A DNA stretch of 32,379 nucleotides from Dipylidium caninum. Lineage: Eukaryota; Platyhelminthes; Cestoda; Cyclophyllidea; Dipylidiidae. Position numbers and translations under genes: made by a program. The stretch is from positions 1 through 32,379 of the forward strand of contig QEYB01001354.1 in NCBI GenBank assembly GCA_017562135.1, read 5' to 3'. The notes below the pieces were generated by a model that was not told the DNA's origin, made no database searches, and worked only from the letters and a program-made list of their open reading frames with translations. Positions 1 through 12,077 of this stretch are shown here, in pieces; positions within the stretch are counted from its first letter, which is position 1, and the number at the start of each line of letters is the position of its first letter.

Positions 1-728
1 TTCCTCGTACAAGCAACGCGACTTATAGGCTAGAGCACGCGGTAATGGGTTGACAACTATGAAGTGGGCGTTGAATTGAGTGGGAAAAACACAAGTGATT
101 GATTTCATGCAATAAACGTCAGCAATCGTGCAACAATCGTTCATCTTGCAATTGCCAGAATGGCTGAGGTTCTGTTGGGTTTGACCCCGAGTTCACGAAG
201 AGTGTTTGTGTTGGTGGATCGGATTCCCACAGTTTTCCTCAATTGCTGCAAATTATCCATAATTTCATCAGGGCGCGTTGACGATATCAGCTTGCCAGAG
301 GGCGATTTTTGGAACCAATATAGAGCATTTGTCACGAGCTAATTCATTTCCACTGCTGCACTCAACGTTTCACGAAGCTTGAGCTGCGCTAATATTCAAG
401 TCGACCTCGCTGCAGAAGAGTAGAGGTGACTCGTGTTGTTCCATCTGGTTTAACGGCGACTCATATTGAAATTCAATGTGATACACACACGGAAGGAAAA
501 TTTTACTAGGTGGGTAAAACACATTACCTTTAACATTGATGAACACGAAAAGACGCACTCGCGCTATCATGAGCCTCCCAATCACATCCTGGCACAGATT
601 AAATTAACAACGTCGGTTTAATAGTTTTCCACTTAAACATTAAACGGGTTAACAAATTGCAGGAGGATGGGATATGCCCTGCTTTTCATTGCACTTTCCC
701 ACGCAGAGTATCCGCACACTTCCCTTAC
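1..728. other. Left-arm outer segment, no supported gene
   Basis: Mirrored at 30507-31240. It lies downstream of the unidentified gene's exon donor, so it may be intron. Short open frames on both strands are not supported. Confidence 0.5.
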
Positions 729-1403
729 CTTGCGTCTGCTTTTGTTGGACTGTTGGCAAAGTGTCATGAATTCCTGGTTGTTCCATAGTAGCCATTGCAA
801 AGATTTGTCCTGGTCAAAATCTTGGCCGAAAAGCGTGACACTAGAGCATTCTTGGATCCCACTTTCGACAGGAAGAGGACCTGATCCATTACCATCACAT
901 TCCATCGAACTCCTTCTTTTTCTGTGAGAGATTGTCCTGACCTCCTCTCGCCCATTGCGTCTCACTTTTTTCCGTTCCTGTCCACGTTTTCCCTGTTCCT
1001 CTTCACTGTCCAGTTTTAACATGAATAGTATTGGCTGTCAACATCTTTGCATCTACTCCTTCTGAGGAGAAAGGAGCTGATGATGTGCGAGAAAAGAGGT
1101 TGGCTATGTCGCGTTCCAGTGTGTGTGTCTGTGCCGTTGCTATACACTAGCCAAGTGTGTGTGTGTGACATAAACCTTATGAGACTCTTGAATAGGAGAC
1201 CATGTGAAGTTCGAGGAACATGTCTGGCTTTTGACCCTTAGTCGCTAGGACTCTTATATGACCACGCTCGTGACCTTATGATGTCCCTTCCAGCCTTCCC
1301 TTTCTTCACCTTAAGACGGCAGGTAGTCTCACATATCGCTCCACTCCTTCCTCTTGCACCTTCGCTTTCAACCAACGCCGTGATGTTAGACTGCGTGTGT
1401 CCG
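729..1403 (-). pseudogene. Unidentified gene exon (left copy)
   Basis: Mirror of 29870-30506. Acceptor (TGATCAG, 1410-1404) and donor (GCAAG/GTAAGG, exon end 729) are both kept. The longest left frame reads LKLDSEEEQGKRGQERKK, then ECDGNGSGPLPVESG, then FGQDFDQDKSLQWLLWNNQE and SNKSRRK. The upstream part is broken by frameshifts. At 675 bases it is about 40 longer than the right copy, and the CA/GT repeat in its middle differs between the copies. Confidence 0.5.
1118..1170. repeat. GT microsatellite inside an exon (left)
   Basis: Two GTGTGT blocks separated by about 27 bases. The right copy is more compact, so the copies differ here by more than single bases. Confidence 0.7.
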
Positions 1404-1536
1404 CTGATCAAGGGAAGGAAGAGACAACCAGGATTAGTAGCACTCCAGTAGAGTCAGATCTTAGAATGCTCGTTTTGTTTATCTTCGCTCTGACCGTACT
1501 CTCGTTGTCATTCGACATTTTGACGTAGCTCTCAAC

Positions 1537-1632
1537 AGCCTCTCTCTCTCTCTCTCTCCATTCTAGATCACCCCGTCTCTATGAGGAGAGGTCTACGCAG
1601 CGCTTTCTCCTTCACTCTCTCTCTCTCCCACT
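1537..1632. repeat. CT-rich simple repeat pair (left)
   Basis: Two CTCTCT runs at about 1540-1558 and 1611-1628. The right mirror region (about 29640-29720) carries only short GAGAGA runs. Confidence 0.6.
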
Positions 1633-1790
1633 GTAGACATGTTTCATTTTGACTACTGCTCTGTTTAGCACCCATTGTCCAAGTCCAACCTTGACATTTT
1701 GTCGCTGTCGGTACTGACTTTGGGTCCCGGTCGGGCTTACACTTCACGCAGAGTGGAGTCGCCTCTAGAAGCACGATTTTACATCAGAGT
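1600..1790 (-). pseudogene. Possible upstream exon of the unidentified gene (left copy)
   Basis: Mirror of 29440-29637. The - strand frame reads CVKCKPDRDPKSVPTATKCQ and AKQSSSQNETCLQ. It shares the CKPDR..KSV and SSQNET blocks with the right copy. No function recognised. Confidence 0.25.
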
Positions 1791-1799
1791 TGGCGCTAC

Positions 1800-4700
1800 A
1801 GGCATTTTCATCTCTTGTTTGTCCTTGTAAGAAAATTGCGAAGAACGCCTCATGCATTGGAGAGCCTCCTGCCTTCCGCACCGTCTCAATCACCGTGGCC
1901 AATCACGTCGCTATTTACGTCAAGCGGCATTAGATAAGAGCAAATCAGTGCAACACTAGAAAAATTGTCGACGGGGGTTTTAATCTGCCTAATGCTGACG
2001 CTGGATGCTCATCCCCTTTACCCCACCCCACCCATCCCCACACCTCAACCTTGGACGTCTCCAAGGACCAATAAGACTGTCCAACGGTGGAAGCCAGCGG
2101 GAGAGTAGAGATATTTCGACTGGGATACTATGTTTCTGCTCACTTGTATCTTTAGGCCACTAGTTAATATCATTCAGTAAGTAGTTGCGGTGAGAAACAT
2201 TGTTAAGCGGAAAGCGAAGCTCGAAAGGTGCAATGATTTTCTCGATAATGCACTCAATTATGCAACATGAAACGGGTTTCTTGGGGAGGCGAGGAGGAGA
2301 CGAAGTCAGGCGTTTCAGGAGAGCTAGCAAAAGGATAGACGAATAGATCATCACTTCAGCTGGCGATGAGGTGCAGAAGTCGGGCCTCTCGTGCGGAAAT
2401 GATTCGTACACGAGAGAATTGGATTTTCGAAGGCCGTTTCAAGTCTGACGAGCGCCTCGCTAAGTGTGGCAGGGCTGTAGTGAGATGGGAAGGACCACAA
2501 GTCGACAAGTTTGGCGTCTTCCTTTGTGCGTATGTGTCGGTAAAAAGTGAGTCGACATATTTCAACATGCTCGACAAAAAAGATATGTGAAGTCAATGCG
2601 TCCACTCTGCACTCTTTCAGTTGGTTCATAGTGGATATTCCTCAGCTGCGTTCGCAAACCGACATTGAGTGCTGCCAATAGTTACTTGCACGGTCCGTGG
2701 GGAAAATTTATGCAATTGCCCTGGATGCAGTTTTCGGAAGATTTAGCACAAAACACACATTCGGAAAACAAATTTGCGACGTAGTCACTAGGACCAATAC
2801 ATCGCGTCCGAGGTCCACAGCCGTGTTGCCTGTGGTCTTGATGAGACCTCAGGAGACTATGATTGGCGCATTTGAAAACTATGGGGTTCCTAGTTTCACC
2901 TTACTTGCACATTTAAAATTTTGAGCGAATGTTCAGTTTTATTCTCGCGCACACAACGGTCTTGGTGCTAGACGGAATTCTTCTTTCGCCCTCAAATCTT
3001 ATTTCTTTTCTCCCAATGCTGCCTAAAGCAGCACCTGAACCACGGTGCGTTTCTGCCACATGAAGGGCATCGCATGGGTTAATTTATTTTAATTCGAATA
3101 CACCCAGGATAGAGTAGATCGAGTTCTCGGGTCTTGGAGGAAATCACTGTCGTCTCACTCTTAGCAGCGCAGGTGAATATGCCAATGGACTTTGGATTGG
3201 TCAAACATGTTCCCCATAGACGGCGGGAGGGATCAACATATCTGCGGATGTTTCACACCTCGCTTTCTATTCCTAACCTTGGAGGCTTTCTACATGTCCC
3301 TACTGTTTAACGTGTAGGTCAGTAAAGAGCCGGTCTCTACATCCAATTTCAGGCCCCACTGGCCTGTTATACCGAATGTTTGGACCTGTTTAGTAAACAA
3401 TGTCGCTTAACCCTACTAGTAGCAGAAGAATGCGGATTAAATGAATAGCTTTAAATTCCGAAGATTCCTCGTGGCAAATTCTTCTCTCTATTTCAAGACT
3501 ATGCTATAAATTGGAATTCTCGTTGATCCCAGACTTTCTCTATCCTTTGGTGTTTTCACGTCCAGTTATTTGTGGAGCACTTCAGAGAGCAAACTTAAAT
3601 CTCGATAGGCCGACAAAACCTTGATCATTAAGGGCATCATCTAGCCTCTGATGCCTTGTAAGTAATTCCCATCGGCATTGGGAGAATCTGATGTGTCAAC
3701 GGGCCAAAACGCCCCCCCCCGCCATTTTTCTATCCTCCAGTCGGAACAGTACACATGCCGTTGTCGGCATACCCTGTACTAATGCTTTGACTGTCCTTTG
3801 ATTTCTTCATAGACCTCGAGGAATTTATGTTACTGTGCATTTGCGCTCTCGGTCGTGCTTTCTTCTGTTCTATATGCACTTGAATGCCTCAAGATTCACA
3901 CACGTGATTAACTGCCGGAGTCTCTGGGAAAGTAGACGTGTAGTCACTTGTGGTCAGCTTCTATTTGCTATCATGCTTTAAATTTGCAGGCGCCTTGCAT
4001 ATACTGTTTTCCGATGCGCAAAATCTCTCTTCTCTCTCTCCGTTTGTCATTGGCTAAACGGGAAAACCACAAGGCTCCAAGTTGAGTTTTCATGTTCTAA
4101 AGGCGTCAGTTTTTTAGTACTGATGATGGAGGAACACGAGTTAGATAGTTAAATCGAAAGGCCTCTCACTCAAGATACGTCAGTTGCGGCTTGTGTTACA
4201 GATAGAGATTAATCACCCTACCCCAGTCCCCAGGCACATATGCGAGGAAGGCGGGGGGAGCTTATAGTTGCTCCTTCTCCTCACGTGTGTAGAAGAGGAG
4301 GAGATTCAGGCTTCTAATGCCTAAGGGATTGCGACGTGAATTGTCACTCTATTTCGCGTCAGATGTGGACCTATGAATGTGTGTACTCAACTCATCAGCC
4401 CGCTCTCTTCTGACTACCTACCTCACTTTTTCGGAGATTCATACAAGAAAAGGTTCATTTTCACTTCACCACTCAGGCAAGTGGTTAGTGTTTGCATCGT
4501 CGCACTGTGACAAAACACCAACTCTTTAATTACTTGGGGAATTTCACACTTTGAGAGAGCCCACATTTGGCGCCCAAACGGAGGGCAATTTAACTGCCCC
4601 TACTTACTTCTAAAATAGTGGCAACGCATTCTTGATACCCCCTATTTTCTACCTCGACTTTCTCACCAAACAAAAGGACAAGTCGTGCCGGTCGAGGTGG

Positions 4701-5150
4701 CCACACAACACTCACCTCTTCCTTGTCGAAAGCCGGGCATTCATAAGTTCAGACGAGTCGCTTCAGAGTGCGTACAAATGCCTCTGCTTGCAGTCATAAC
4801 TGCGTCAATGATCCCGTTGGTTCGTTTTCGTTACACGTCAATTCTGTAGCAGGGTGGGTGAAGTGGTATATTTTCGTCTGATACCACACAGGCTTCTGCA
4901 TGTGTCCTCAAACAGAAAATAAAAAAGTTGGGTTTACTTGTATGCAATGGGAGAATTGAAGCATTCACTGAAATGTTACGGCTATACCAGGCAAATAAAA
5001 CACACACTGTGGACGAAGGAAGGGCCATTTTGTGATCCAACCATTAAAAATTTCATATAAATCGTCAAAGCTGGCGCAATATTTTGTGAAGCGCCCAAAA
5101 GTCCGCCCTTCTGCCGACAAGTTCGAAGCTTCATCCTTACCGAACGAGTG
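1800..5150. other. Left-arm stretch without supported genes
   Basis: Mirrored at about 26200-29400. It holds a C9 run (3712-3720) and short frames only. Frames near 2350-2600 look weakly coding on both strands and are not called. Confidence 0.5.
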
Positions 5151-5160
5151 TCATCACCGC

Positions 5161-5213
5161 GCCCCCGCCCGCCTCGCCTCGCCCGCCCGCCCGCCCCGCC
5201 CCGCCCCGCCCCC
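5161..5213. repeat. GC-rich CCCGC/CCTCG tandem tract (left)
   Basis: Almost pure C/G with a five-base CGCCC/CGCCT unit. The mirror tract is at 26139-26191, about 140 bases downstream of the GT31 stop in both arms. Confidence 0.85.
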
Positions 5214-5354
5214 TTGTGGCCATTGTGACATGATGAGCCAGAACAAACCCACCAGACGCCGGCTCAAGAGAGTGTACCTCTTAATAACTATTAAAAGTCT
5301 TACGACAAAGTGGTATATTTGAGGGCGGAGTAACACACGCTGACCACTATCTTC

Positions 5355-6285
5355 CTACAAAGGGCATTGCGCTGATGAATTCGTTGTCGGAGGCAAACAG
5401 ATCCTCCCCACACGTGCGCCGCGGATTGTCGTGCAGGTTTAGAAACATACCCCTTCGAGTGTTGAGTAAGGTCTATGTTTGAGCTTTCATCTGTACATTT
5501 GCGAGCCACGTGTCGTCGATTACCAAGAGGCTTAAGTGAAGTGCCATTGCCAGAGGCCATGTGTCCACGTGGCGGTACTCCATATGTGAAAATGCCCAGG
5601 TGCTGTCGCGGATGGACTGGCCAAGGCACTTCACGCTTGGAAAAAGGCCCATGAGGATGAACGAGTGTCCGAAGAACGAGTTGCAACGGCCACGCGACAA
5701 ATTCCGGCCCAACGCCTCACGCTGTTCCGCCGTCCTAGTGCCATGAACTCCAGTACCTCGGTTTACCCAGTTAGTCATCGTCGAAAAGACGGAAGTAGGG
5801 CGGTAGGGCCGACAGAATCGACGCAGTCCCATTGGGAAAAGTGCTGGCAAGAGTTTCAATGCAATTGTAATTATGTGTCCTCATATCAACCGATCAAGGA
5901 GTGCTGAATGCTTCCTCATCTCTTTTGGTCCTAACGACTCTCGTGAAATTTTGGGTTTTGGTAATTCTCTACCAAACTCTTCCTGCTCTTGCCTTGAGGG
6001 TAACATTAAATCCAGTCGCGGTGGAAAGTGTTTTACTCCCAGTACTTGCGCGGCAGTCCGATGGAGAAACTAAGTGCATGTGAGAGATTGGATTTGTTAG
6101 TGTGCTGTAAAAGTCCACGCAGTTGTCTCGATTCCCCAAAATTTGTTACACCGCCGACTTGTTAGAGGATAACAACATCATGGTATGGCAATTGATTGCC
6201 TTCTTATTTGTCGCCGTTCTGGTGTCAGTGGAGGACAAGTGCCTGACGGTACACTAAGAAATCGCAGTGAGATGTAAATAGGTTC
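5355..6285 (-). pseudogene. GT31 glycosyltransferase, catalytic exon (left copy, frameshifted)
   Basis: Mirror copy of the exon at 25081-26001, on the - strand, from the acceptor at 6286-6287 to the TAG at 5357-5355. Recognisable pieces in different frames are RFCRPYRP, TRTAEQREALG, KCLGQSIRDST, VPWPVHPRQHLGIF and VIDDTWLANVQM. The GACGATGAC codons for the catalytic aspartates are present, but a one-base shift puts them out of frame with FCRPYRP. This copy has more frame breaks than the right copy. At several differences the right copy keeps the frame and the left has an extra base in a short homopolymer, for example TGGCA versus TGCA and CTT versus CT. Length is 931 bases against 921 in the right copy. 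Confidence 0.85.
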
Positions 6286-6352
6286 CTTACATGGCAAACG
6301 GAGTTGGTTAAATCCTGGATAAGAAGTACGGTGTGCAAAATAAAAGGAAAGA

Positions 6353-6388
6353 CTTTCTTCTTCTTATTATTCTTCTTCTTCTTATTCA
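6353..6388. repeat. TTC microsatellite (left)
   Basis: TTC/TTA units. It lies in the intron between the two GT31 exons. The mirror is 24977-25013. Confidence 0.85.
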
Positions 6389-6635
6389 CGTGTCCTTAAT
6401 AGTTCCAAATATTGTCAAGTTCCGTAAGGACAGCAGTTTGTCACAACACTTCGCCGCCTGACCATCTCTCAACGTGAATTAACACGTTTTATTTTGGATA
6501 GATAAAATGATAGGCCACTCTCTGACGGCTTCACTACTTCCACAATTACCCGCTGCAAGGCTCCAAGTGCACTAGCACATGGATTGTGGTGCTTTGAAGC
6601 CAGGATTCGTGGAGGAGAGAACAAGAATATCCTAC

Positions 6636-7105
6636 CTGAATACGGTATCCCGTAAGAATCCCTCCTCATCGGGCCTACCGACGGTCCTGTCCTGAGACTA
6701 GAGTTGGTAGACAAGGCGATCAAAGGAAACGTAGCCACCCTTAGTCTGGATATCTGCAACTGCCTTCCGAAGTCAAAGGTCTGTTCTTTTCCACCCCGCT
6801 TCACCCTTTCCCCTCCATGATGTCAGGTGGGGAGGGCTGATAATCCCAACAGGCACTCCCTGCATCCAAGACTAATGTGTGGTATGGCCTGTTATTGAGA
6901 ATTAATAGTCCTGTTCCACCGCACAATCATTCGTTGATTCGTAGTGAGATGAAACAGTGTGGATGAAAATCCAACTCCCGACCCATGTTATTGAACAAGA
7001 AAAACATCGAAGCACAGCGAGGAGGTTAAGGAAAGGGGCGGAGTCGAGGGCAACAACAGAGCCTGGGGGCTTGTAAGATAATTTTTATCTGCCGAGAGCC
7101 GTCCC
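6636..7105 (-). pseudogene. GT31 glycosyltransferase, membrane and stem exon (left copy)
   Basis: Mirror of 24258-24733. The donor is conserved (TATTCAG followed by GTAGGA, exon end at 6636). The stem region reads KRGGKEQTFDFGRQLQ and TGPSVGPMRRDSYGIP, against TGPVGEAMRRIL in the right copy, with frame changes. The anchor region (about 7040-7090) is recognisable at the nucleotide level but interrupted. The 5' end is placed only by comparison with the right arm. Confidence 0.65.
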
Positions 7106-7109
7106 TGCA

Positions 7110-9655
7110 AACCAGTCTCATTCTGTGGTTATTCCCGCCCCTCACCACTGACTGAACTCAGCAGAGTTTTCACCCACGGCGGCGTACTAAAATAACAAGG
7201 CGCAACTATGGGGCCTAAGCCTCAGTGCTAGTTCACTCATGTAGACTATTGATGTAATCGAGTTAGGGTACGCTTTCAATGTGCCTTCAACAAGCATGCC
7301 TATAGTTTTTTCCCTACTCCCTCACCAAAGTGACTTAAGGACCGCTTGGTTATACACGCAATGACCATGTGTTAGCATGCCTTCCTCTGGCAACGGTCCA
7401 AAGGCCTCCCCGACGTAAAACAGAGTTGAAGGAGAGACGCTTGAATAGAAGTATAAAAAAGACGCAGTCCCAAACCCTCCCCTCAACCGCACCTGTTGTC
7501 ATTTAAAGTTGCTGGCTAAGAGAGGAAGAGTTAGGCAAACTGTACTGTTGGAGTGGAGACGTTGCATGAAGTGCATGATAACACCGAGACCCGCGCTGAG
7601 CTCGCCCAAATACCCTCTTCACCAAGCCGTGTGACCAAACAATGTCTCAGGTGCCTGAATTACTGACCCAACTTACGCTTTTACTCAGTCTGAGTGTTAC
7701 TCCGCCTCCCTTCTCATAATCCATGTTTATTTACATATATTTTAGGCAGACTAGTAGGCCGTGTAGGCTTCTGCGATGACTGCTGTTCTCTAGGTCTTCG
7801 CGCCTGCGTACCGCGTCTACCACAGTCATTGCCTCCACCGTACACCGCACACGACCAGTCTCGTGCTTATGGACTATGCACGTTTCCCAAAACCTCAAGG
7901 CAGGCCTAACTTTGGCGACGTAAGAAAATTTGACATCAGAGAGACTGAGCGAGTTGAAAGTTGGGTGACTTTCAATCAGTGAGGAGATTGAACCAACCGA
8001 ATAAGATGGCTTAAATTGTTTAGGTCCAAAGCAGATGCATTTGTTTTTAGGTTGATTCAGTTTAAAAGAACTTAGATCCACCACAGGAACGACCCCTCAT
8101 TCCCCCCTCACTGAAACTGCACCACAAGGGGTGATTTGGTGTTCATCTAAAGATTATCTACTACCTCAACGAAAAATAGTAAAAAGGAACTCTAGTGGTC
8201 TCCCAAGCCTTCGGAGAATGAAAAGTGAAACTCGTGTCTCACTGTCGCTTGTTGATGCGTATTAAATGGTAAACGCGGCCATATAGGCAGTGCTGCTCCA
8301 AGGCAGAGGCCCAGGGCATAAAGAGCCATGCGTAGAGAAACAGGATCTTCCAACCACTAACATCGACACTCGAAGGAGGTATTGTGGCTGTTCATGAAAT
8401 TATTGACCACTGTCGACGCTGTAGCAAATAAGCTCCGCTGGACTGCCTACTCTGTAGTATTTCCTCTCTCTCTAGCTTCGCCGCATGATCCCCACCTTAC
8501 CTCGGTTCGGCCTAGGCCGACATATACAGCAAACCCGCAACTCCAAAAATTAAATCTCTGTGATTTTGTTGGATAGAGTTAAAGAAGTCTGGACCAATAA
8601 ACAGCTCACGTGTGTGTGAACCTTCAAAGAAAATGAGTGATTTCCTCTAATGATTGAACCCGAACACGTGATGTTGTTTCACAACCCACATAGGAGGCAC
8701 CAAGGGGGTGCGTGTTGGGGTGGGGTTGGGTGTGGGATGAGGGTGTGGCTGGGTGTGGGTGGGGGTTGTGGCAGGGAACGCTTTTTGCAGTTCTGCTTAA
8801 ATATGAGTTGCGTGCCATCCTCTACTCACGGCAAAGGCTGTCAATGACTAGACATTTGTGCAATTTGATGAACAATTTAGAATTGGCTCTTAGGTTATAA
8901 ACAGCCTGCTACCTTCTGGTGGGTTTGTTGTCTTCTGTGCAGTCTTTCTCTTTGTGTTTTTGCCCAGTGCCGGTTTATGCTTTTCTTTAGTTCAGCATCT
9001 TCACCTTTCTGTCAGTCTCTAGCCTTCTGCTTCTACTTCACAAACCACACATAGCCTGCTCGTGCGTGGCCTTTCGAGGCGCCGAGTTTAGGCTTCGTTT
9101 GGTCAAAACTTCCTCTGAGGCTGGACGCTGGCGAAAGCGCGGCGCTCTTGCGCATTGTTTTATTGCACTTCCTCCGGAAGTTCGCCCTTTGACTCCTTAG
9201 ATACTTGGCTCGGTGTTGACAGCCAACAGTCCCAGATTACCTCACGTGGATTGCGCCAGATAGTGAGAAGCCGCGCGTATTCTGGAACTTGAATGTTAAA
9301 ATTGGTCTGCATCGCCGCGAATGGCGCGTTTACCATGATGTGGGATGGTAATCTTCGTGTCTGCGCCCGGTGTGTGAGGCTTTTAATCTCAAAAGTTTAC
9401 CCGCAGATTGGCGGCGTACCACCTCAACTCTGTGTGGTGCACGGTCTCTGATGATCCGCCTGATGTTATTAGGTGCGACCATCCTCAGCAAACAGGTTCT
9501 AAATAACAGGTACCACGTTGAAGAAAACAGAACCAAGATGCCGCGCCACACCGTGAGAGTGTTAACTCCTTGCCGAATGATTCACTCTGAAACTCTAAAG
9601 CGTGTGATGCAAGACTAGCAAGCCCGAGCAGAGAGAGTGTGCGAGCAGTCTGTCT
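7110..9655. other. Left-arm stretch without supported genes
   Basis: Mirrored at about 21790-24250. Apart from the G/T minisatellite, nothing with splice borders or a known motif was seen. Confidence 0.5.
8704..8774. repeat. G/T-rich minisatellite, possible G-quadruplex (left)
   Basis: Repeated GGGTGTGGG and TGGGGT motifs with more than four G-runs of three or more on the + strand. The mirror is at 22624-22698, on the C-rich strand. Confidence 0.8.
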
Positions 9656-9658
9656 CAT

Positions 9659-10415
9659 ATGCAATTACTACCGTGTGAGCGACGACGTCTGGCCTGTCAG
9701 AGATTATTACAACGACCTAATATTGGTGCTTCGCTGCTAGTTTACATATATGTGTCGTGCATCGAGCACTGTAGACCATCTGACTGTGGCATTTGGAGAG
9801 GTGTGGTGACGCGAAAAAAACAAGAACGGCTCTGTGGTTTCAACGAGCCAACCTCTTCCAGTGTCCTGCCCTCACGGTGTTGAGCACGCGGAGAGTTAGT
9901 GATGATGAGTGATGGTACTGGGTGATGGGCGTGCCTGGAGACAGCGCTTTGACTTACGGGTGACACGAACTTGTGTGTTGCTGTGAGAAAGGGACAACTC
10001 CCACACACCAACTCACCGAGTGAGAAATCTCTCGTGTCCTAACAATCGACCTCTCTCCGACGTAGAACACCATACCTCTCTGGTGGTGGGTATTGGTGTG
10101 GCAGAAACTATAGCGATTATTCTCCGAGCCGCTCAACGACGGGCATTCACAAGCCACTCTGTGTTGAGGAGATTGTCTGGCGTGATCCAACTTCACCAAC
10201 GTAAACACTTTAGGCCCCGGGGTGAACCTGAATCGCAGCAGATCTGCCTGCTCTCTCGGGTGTGGCAGCCCAATGTCGGAGTCTTCATTTGTCCTCCAAG
10301 CCGTAGTCCAAAGTCCGGCCAGGTTCATCCCGCCTACTCATCTGCTCTCAGTCAATGGCCGAGAGTTGGTTTTTCACAACTGACACGGTTCAGCCGCTAT
10401 GCTGTCAACACTTAG
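9659..10415 (+). pseudogene. Second GT10-like fucosyltransferase, N-terminal half (left copy)
   Basis: The + strand frame from 9659 reads MQLLPCERRRLACQRLLQR, a basic tail, followed by a hydrophobic run NIGASLLVYIYVSC, consistent with a type II anchor. A stem follows (ERLCGFNEPTSSSVLPS). From 10020 the frame reads CPNNRPLSDVEHH, GIGVAETIAII (in the right arm closer to ADIAIF), AAQRRAFTSH and RGEPESQQICLL. The ADIAIF region and what follows are similar at the nucleotide level to the N-terminal catalytic exon of the central fucosyltransferase (about 14150-13838). That similarity, not a strong protein match, is the main reason for the GT10 call. The gene converges with the central one: + here, - there. 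Confidence 0.45.
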
Positions 10416-10589
10416 GCAGTTAACACTATGCCGCAGTCACTTGTTCGTATCTAAAAACCGTTGCGAAAAGGTGATCAGAAACCTCTTTTAATGCTTAGGA
10501 GTGATAAGACTTGGCCGAGCTCAATTTACTCTTATGCTTAGTGGTTTTGTTCCACGTCAGCATATAAACGAGTTGTTGATTCATTTGTG

Positions 10590-10735
10590 TACATTAATTC
10601 AGCCTGCAGCCCGAAGTCACTCAGTCCTCGATGAAAGTGCGTCGAGTGAGAAAGGAGCTACTTCTTGGTGTTTTGTCGGAGGGATAATCCGCCTTGCGGG
10701 CCATGTGTACTGCTAGAACCTCCACAAAATTGTTG
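10590..10735 (+). pseudogene. Possible later exon of the second GT10-like gene (left copy)
   Basis: Left copy of the segment described at 20795-20915. The left frame is disturbed and reads ATSWCFVGGIIR in one frame. The right copy reads ELLLGVCETNRFAAMCTAE, which may correspond to the GT10 block of Cys, T/S, N/S, R and an amphipathic helix. The identification is weak and rests on position downstream of the N-terminal half. Confidence 0.25.
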
Positions 10736-10739
10736 AACA

Positions 10740-12070
10740 TTAACACGTTTGGCCTCTAGGCAGTGTACGACGATTCCAGTAATGTCTGCCCCCTATGCTA
10801 CCTGGGTTCTTGGCTAATCGATCGACTCTTCCGTGACTTTATCTCTCCATTGTACGTCATCAAAACCGCAACTTGTGACTGAAATTTGCATTTTCACAGT
10901 GACTGAGCGACTGTCCACCCCAAAATCTGTTGTATGTCTCATTTTAGAGCAAAGTGTACAAACTGTAACCACTCGCAACGAAGTTACTCTCTTCGGAGCC
11001 TACGAGAGTAAAAAGAACTCAAGACGAAAGCTTCATTACAATTGGCGGTGCAGTGAGGGTTGACAAGAGGCGAGAGAATGTGCGAGGGATTTGTAGAGAG
11101 GAACGTGGGAAAGACTTGATGATATATAGGCGAGTTGGGTTCACATTTAATTTCCGCCAGGTACTTAGCACACTGTTCGCACAGGTACGAAGCCGACAAA
11201 CTGGTCTGGGAATACTTGTTAACGTGACCGTCAGGCCAAGCCTCTTGCGCCGAATAAACTTTGAATAGATATACTCACGCCAAGAGGAACGGCCACCTGT
11301 CGCTTAGGGGGGGGACATACGGTGATGCGCTGCATGAACCCCAGTGAAACTAGAGCACGGCAATGAAAACGGGGTAGTCGCCTTTCGACCTTGAGTCAAT
11401 ATTTTAATGCACACTTATTGCTTCCTCACAGACAAAGATACAATTTAAGAGCCAATCTCTACAGTGGACTCACCCTTCACGAACACATCTCTGCCTGATG
11501 TCAATGATGAAAATTTAGAGACAACAAATGTGGGCAAGTCGGTACGGACTAACGGCTACGAATATCGTCGAACCTCGTGGTTTCTTCGCATCTTGTGGTA
11601 GCATATTCCTTGGTGAAATTCAAGTTCATCTACCCATGGAGCAAATCACATCGTGAGTGGGTTCCCCAGTTGCTAGAACACTTGCGTGTTCATTCAATTT
11701 GCCTCTCTCTAGCTGCTCATGAAGAGAATTAAAATCTGTCTAGGGAAACAAGAGTGTCTCATGATAAAATTCAAACACATTAGTCACATTAGGCAACCGG
11801 CGTCTGTTGGTCGGCAACGGGCGGATACCGTCGCCCTGCTGAACTTTGTTGACGAATAACCCACTATTTCTTCGCGTTACCCTCCATGTCGATATAACTG
11901 ATGAGAAGTGATATCACTGTGGTCGTGATTGTGGAAGAAGACCGGCAGTTACGTTAAGCACTTCCCTGTTTCAGACACAGCACCACCACAGTCACTGACA
12001 AAGAATGAGCCCGTTTGTGAGTGAAAAAAGTTGTCACTCTAAACTCGTTGATAACTTTAGGTGTGGCATA
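10740..12070. other. Left-arm inner stretch, gene ends likely but unresolved
   Basis: Mirrored at 19670-20795. The two GT10 loci converge here, so their 3' ends should lie in it. Coding-like pieces are seen, for example QLLEHLRVHSI and SLAAHEE at about 11670-11730 in mixed frames, but no exon could be delimited. Confidence 0.4.
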
Positions 12071-12077
12071 GAGTTAC

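Noticed and set aside
7731..8084. 117-codon frame on the - strand
   Set aside because: No motif or hydrophobic pattern, no splice context, and not preserved as a frame in the right-arm mirror.
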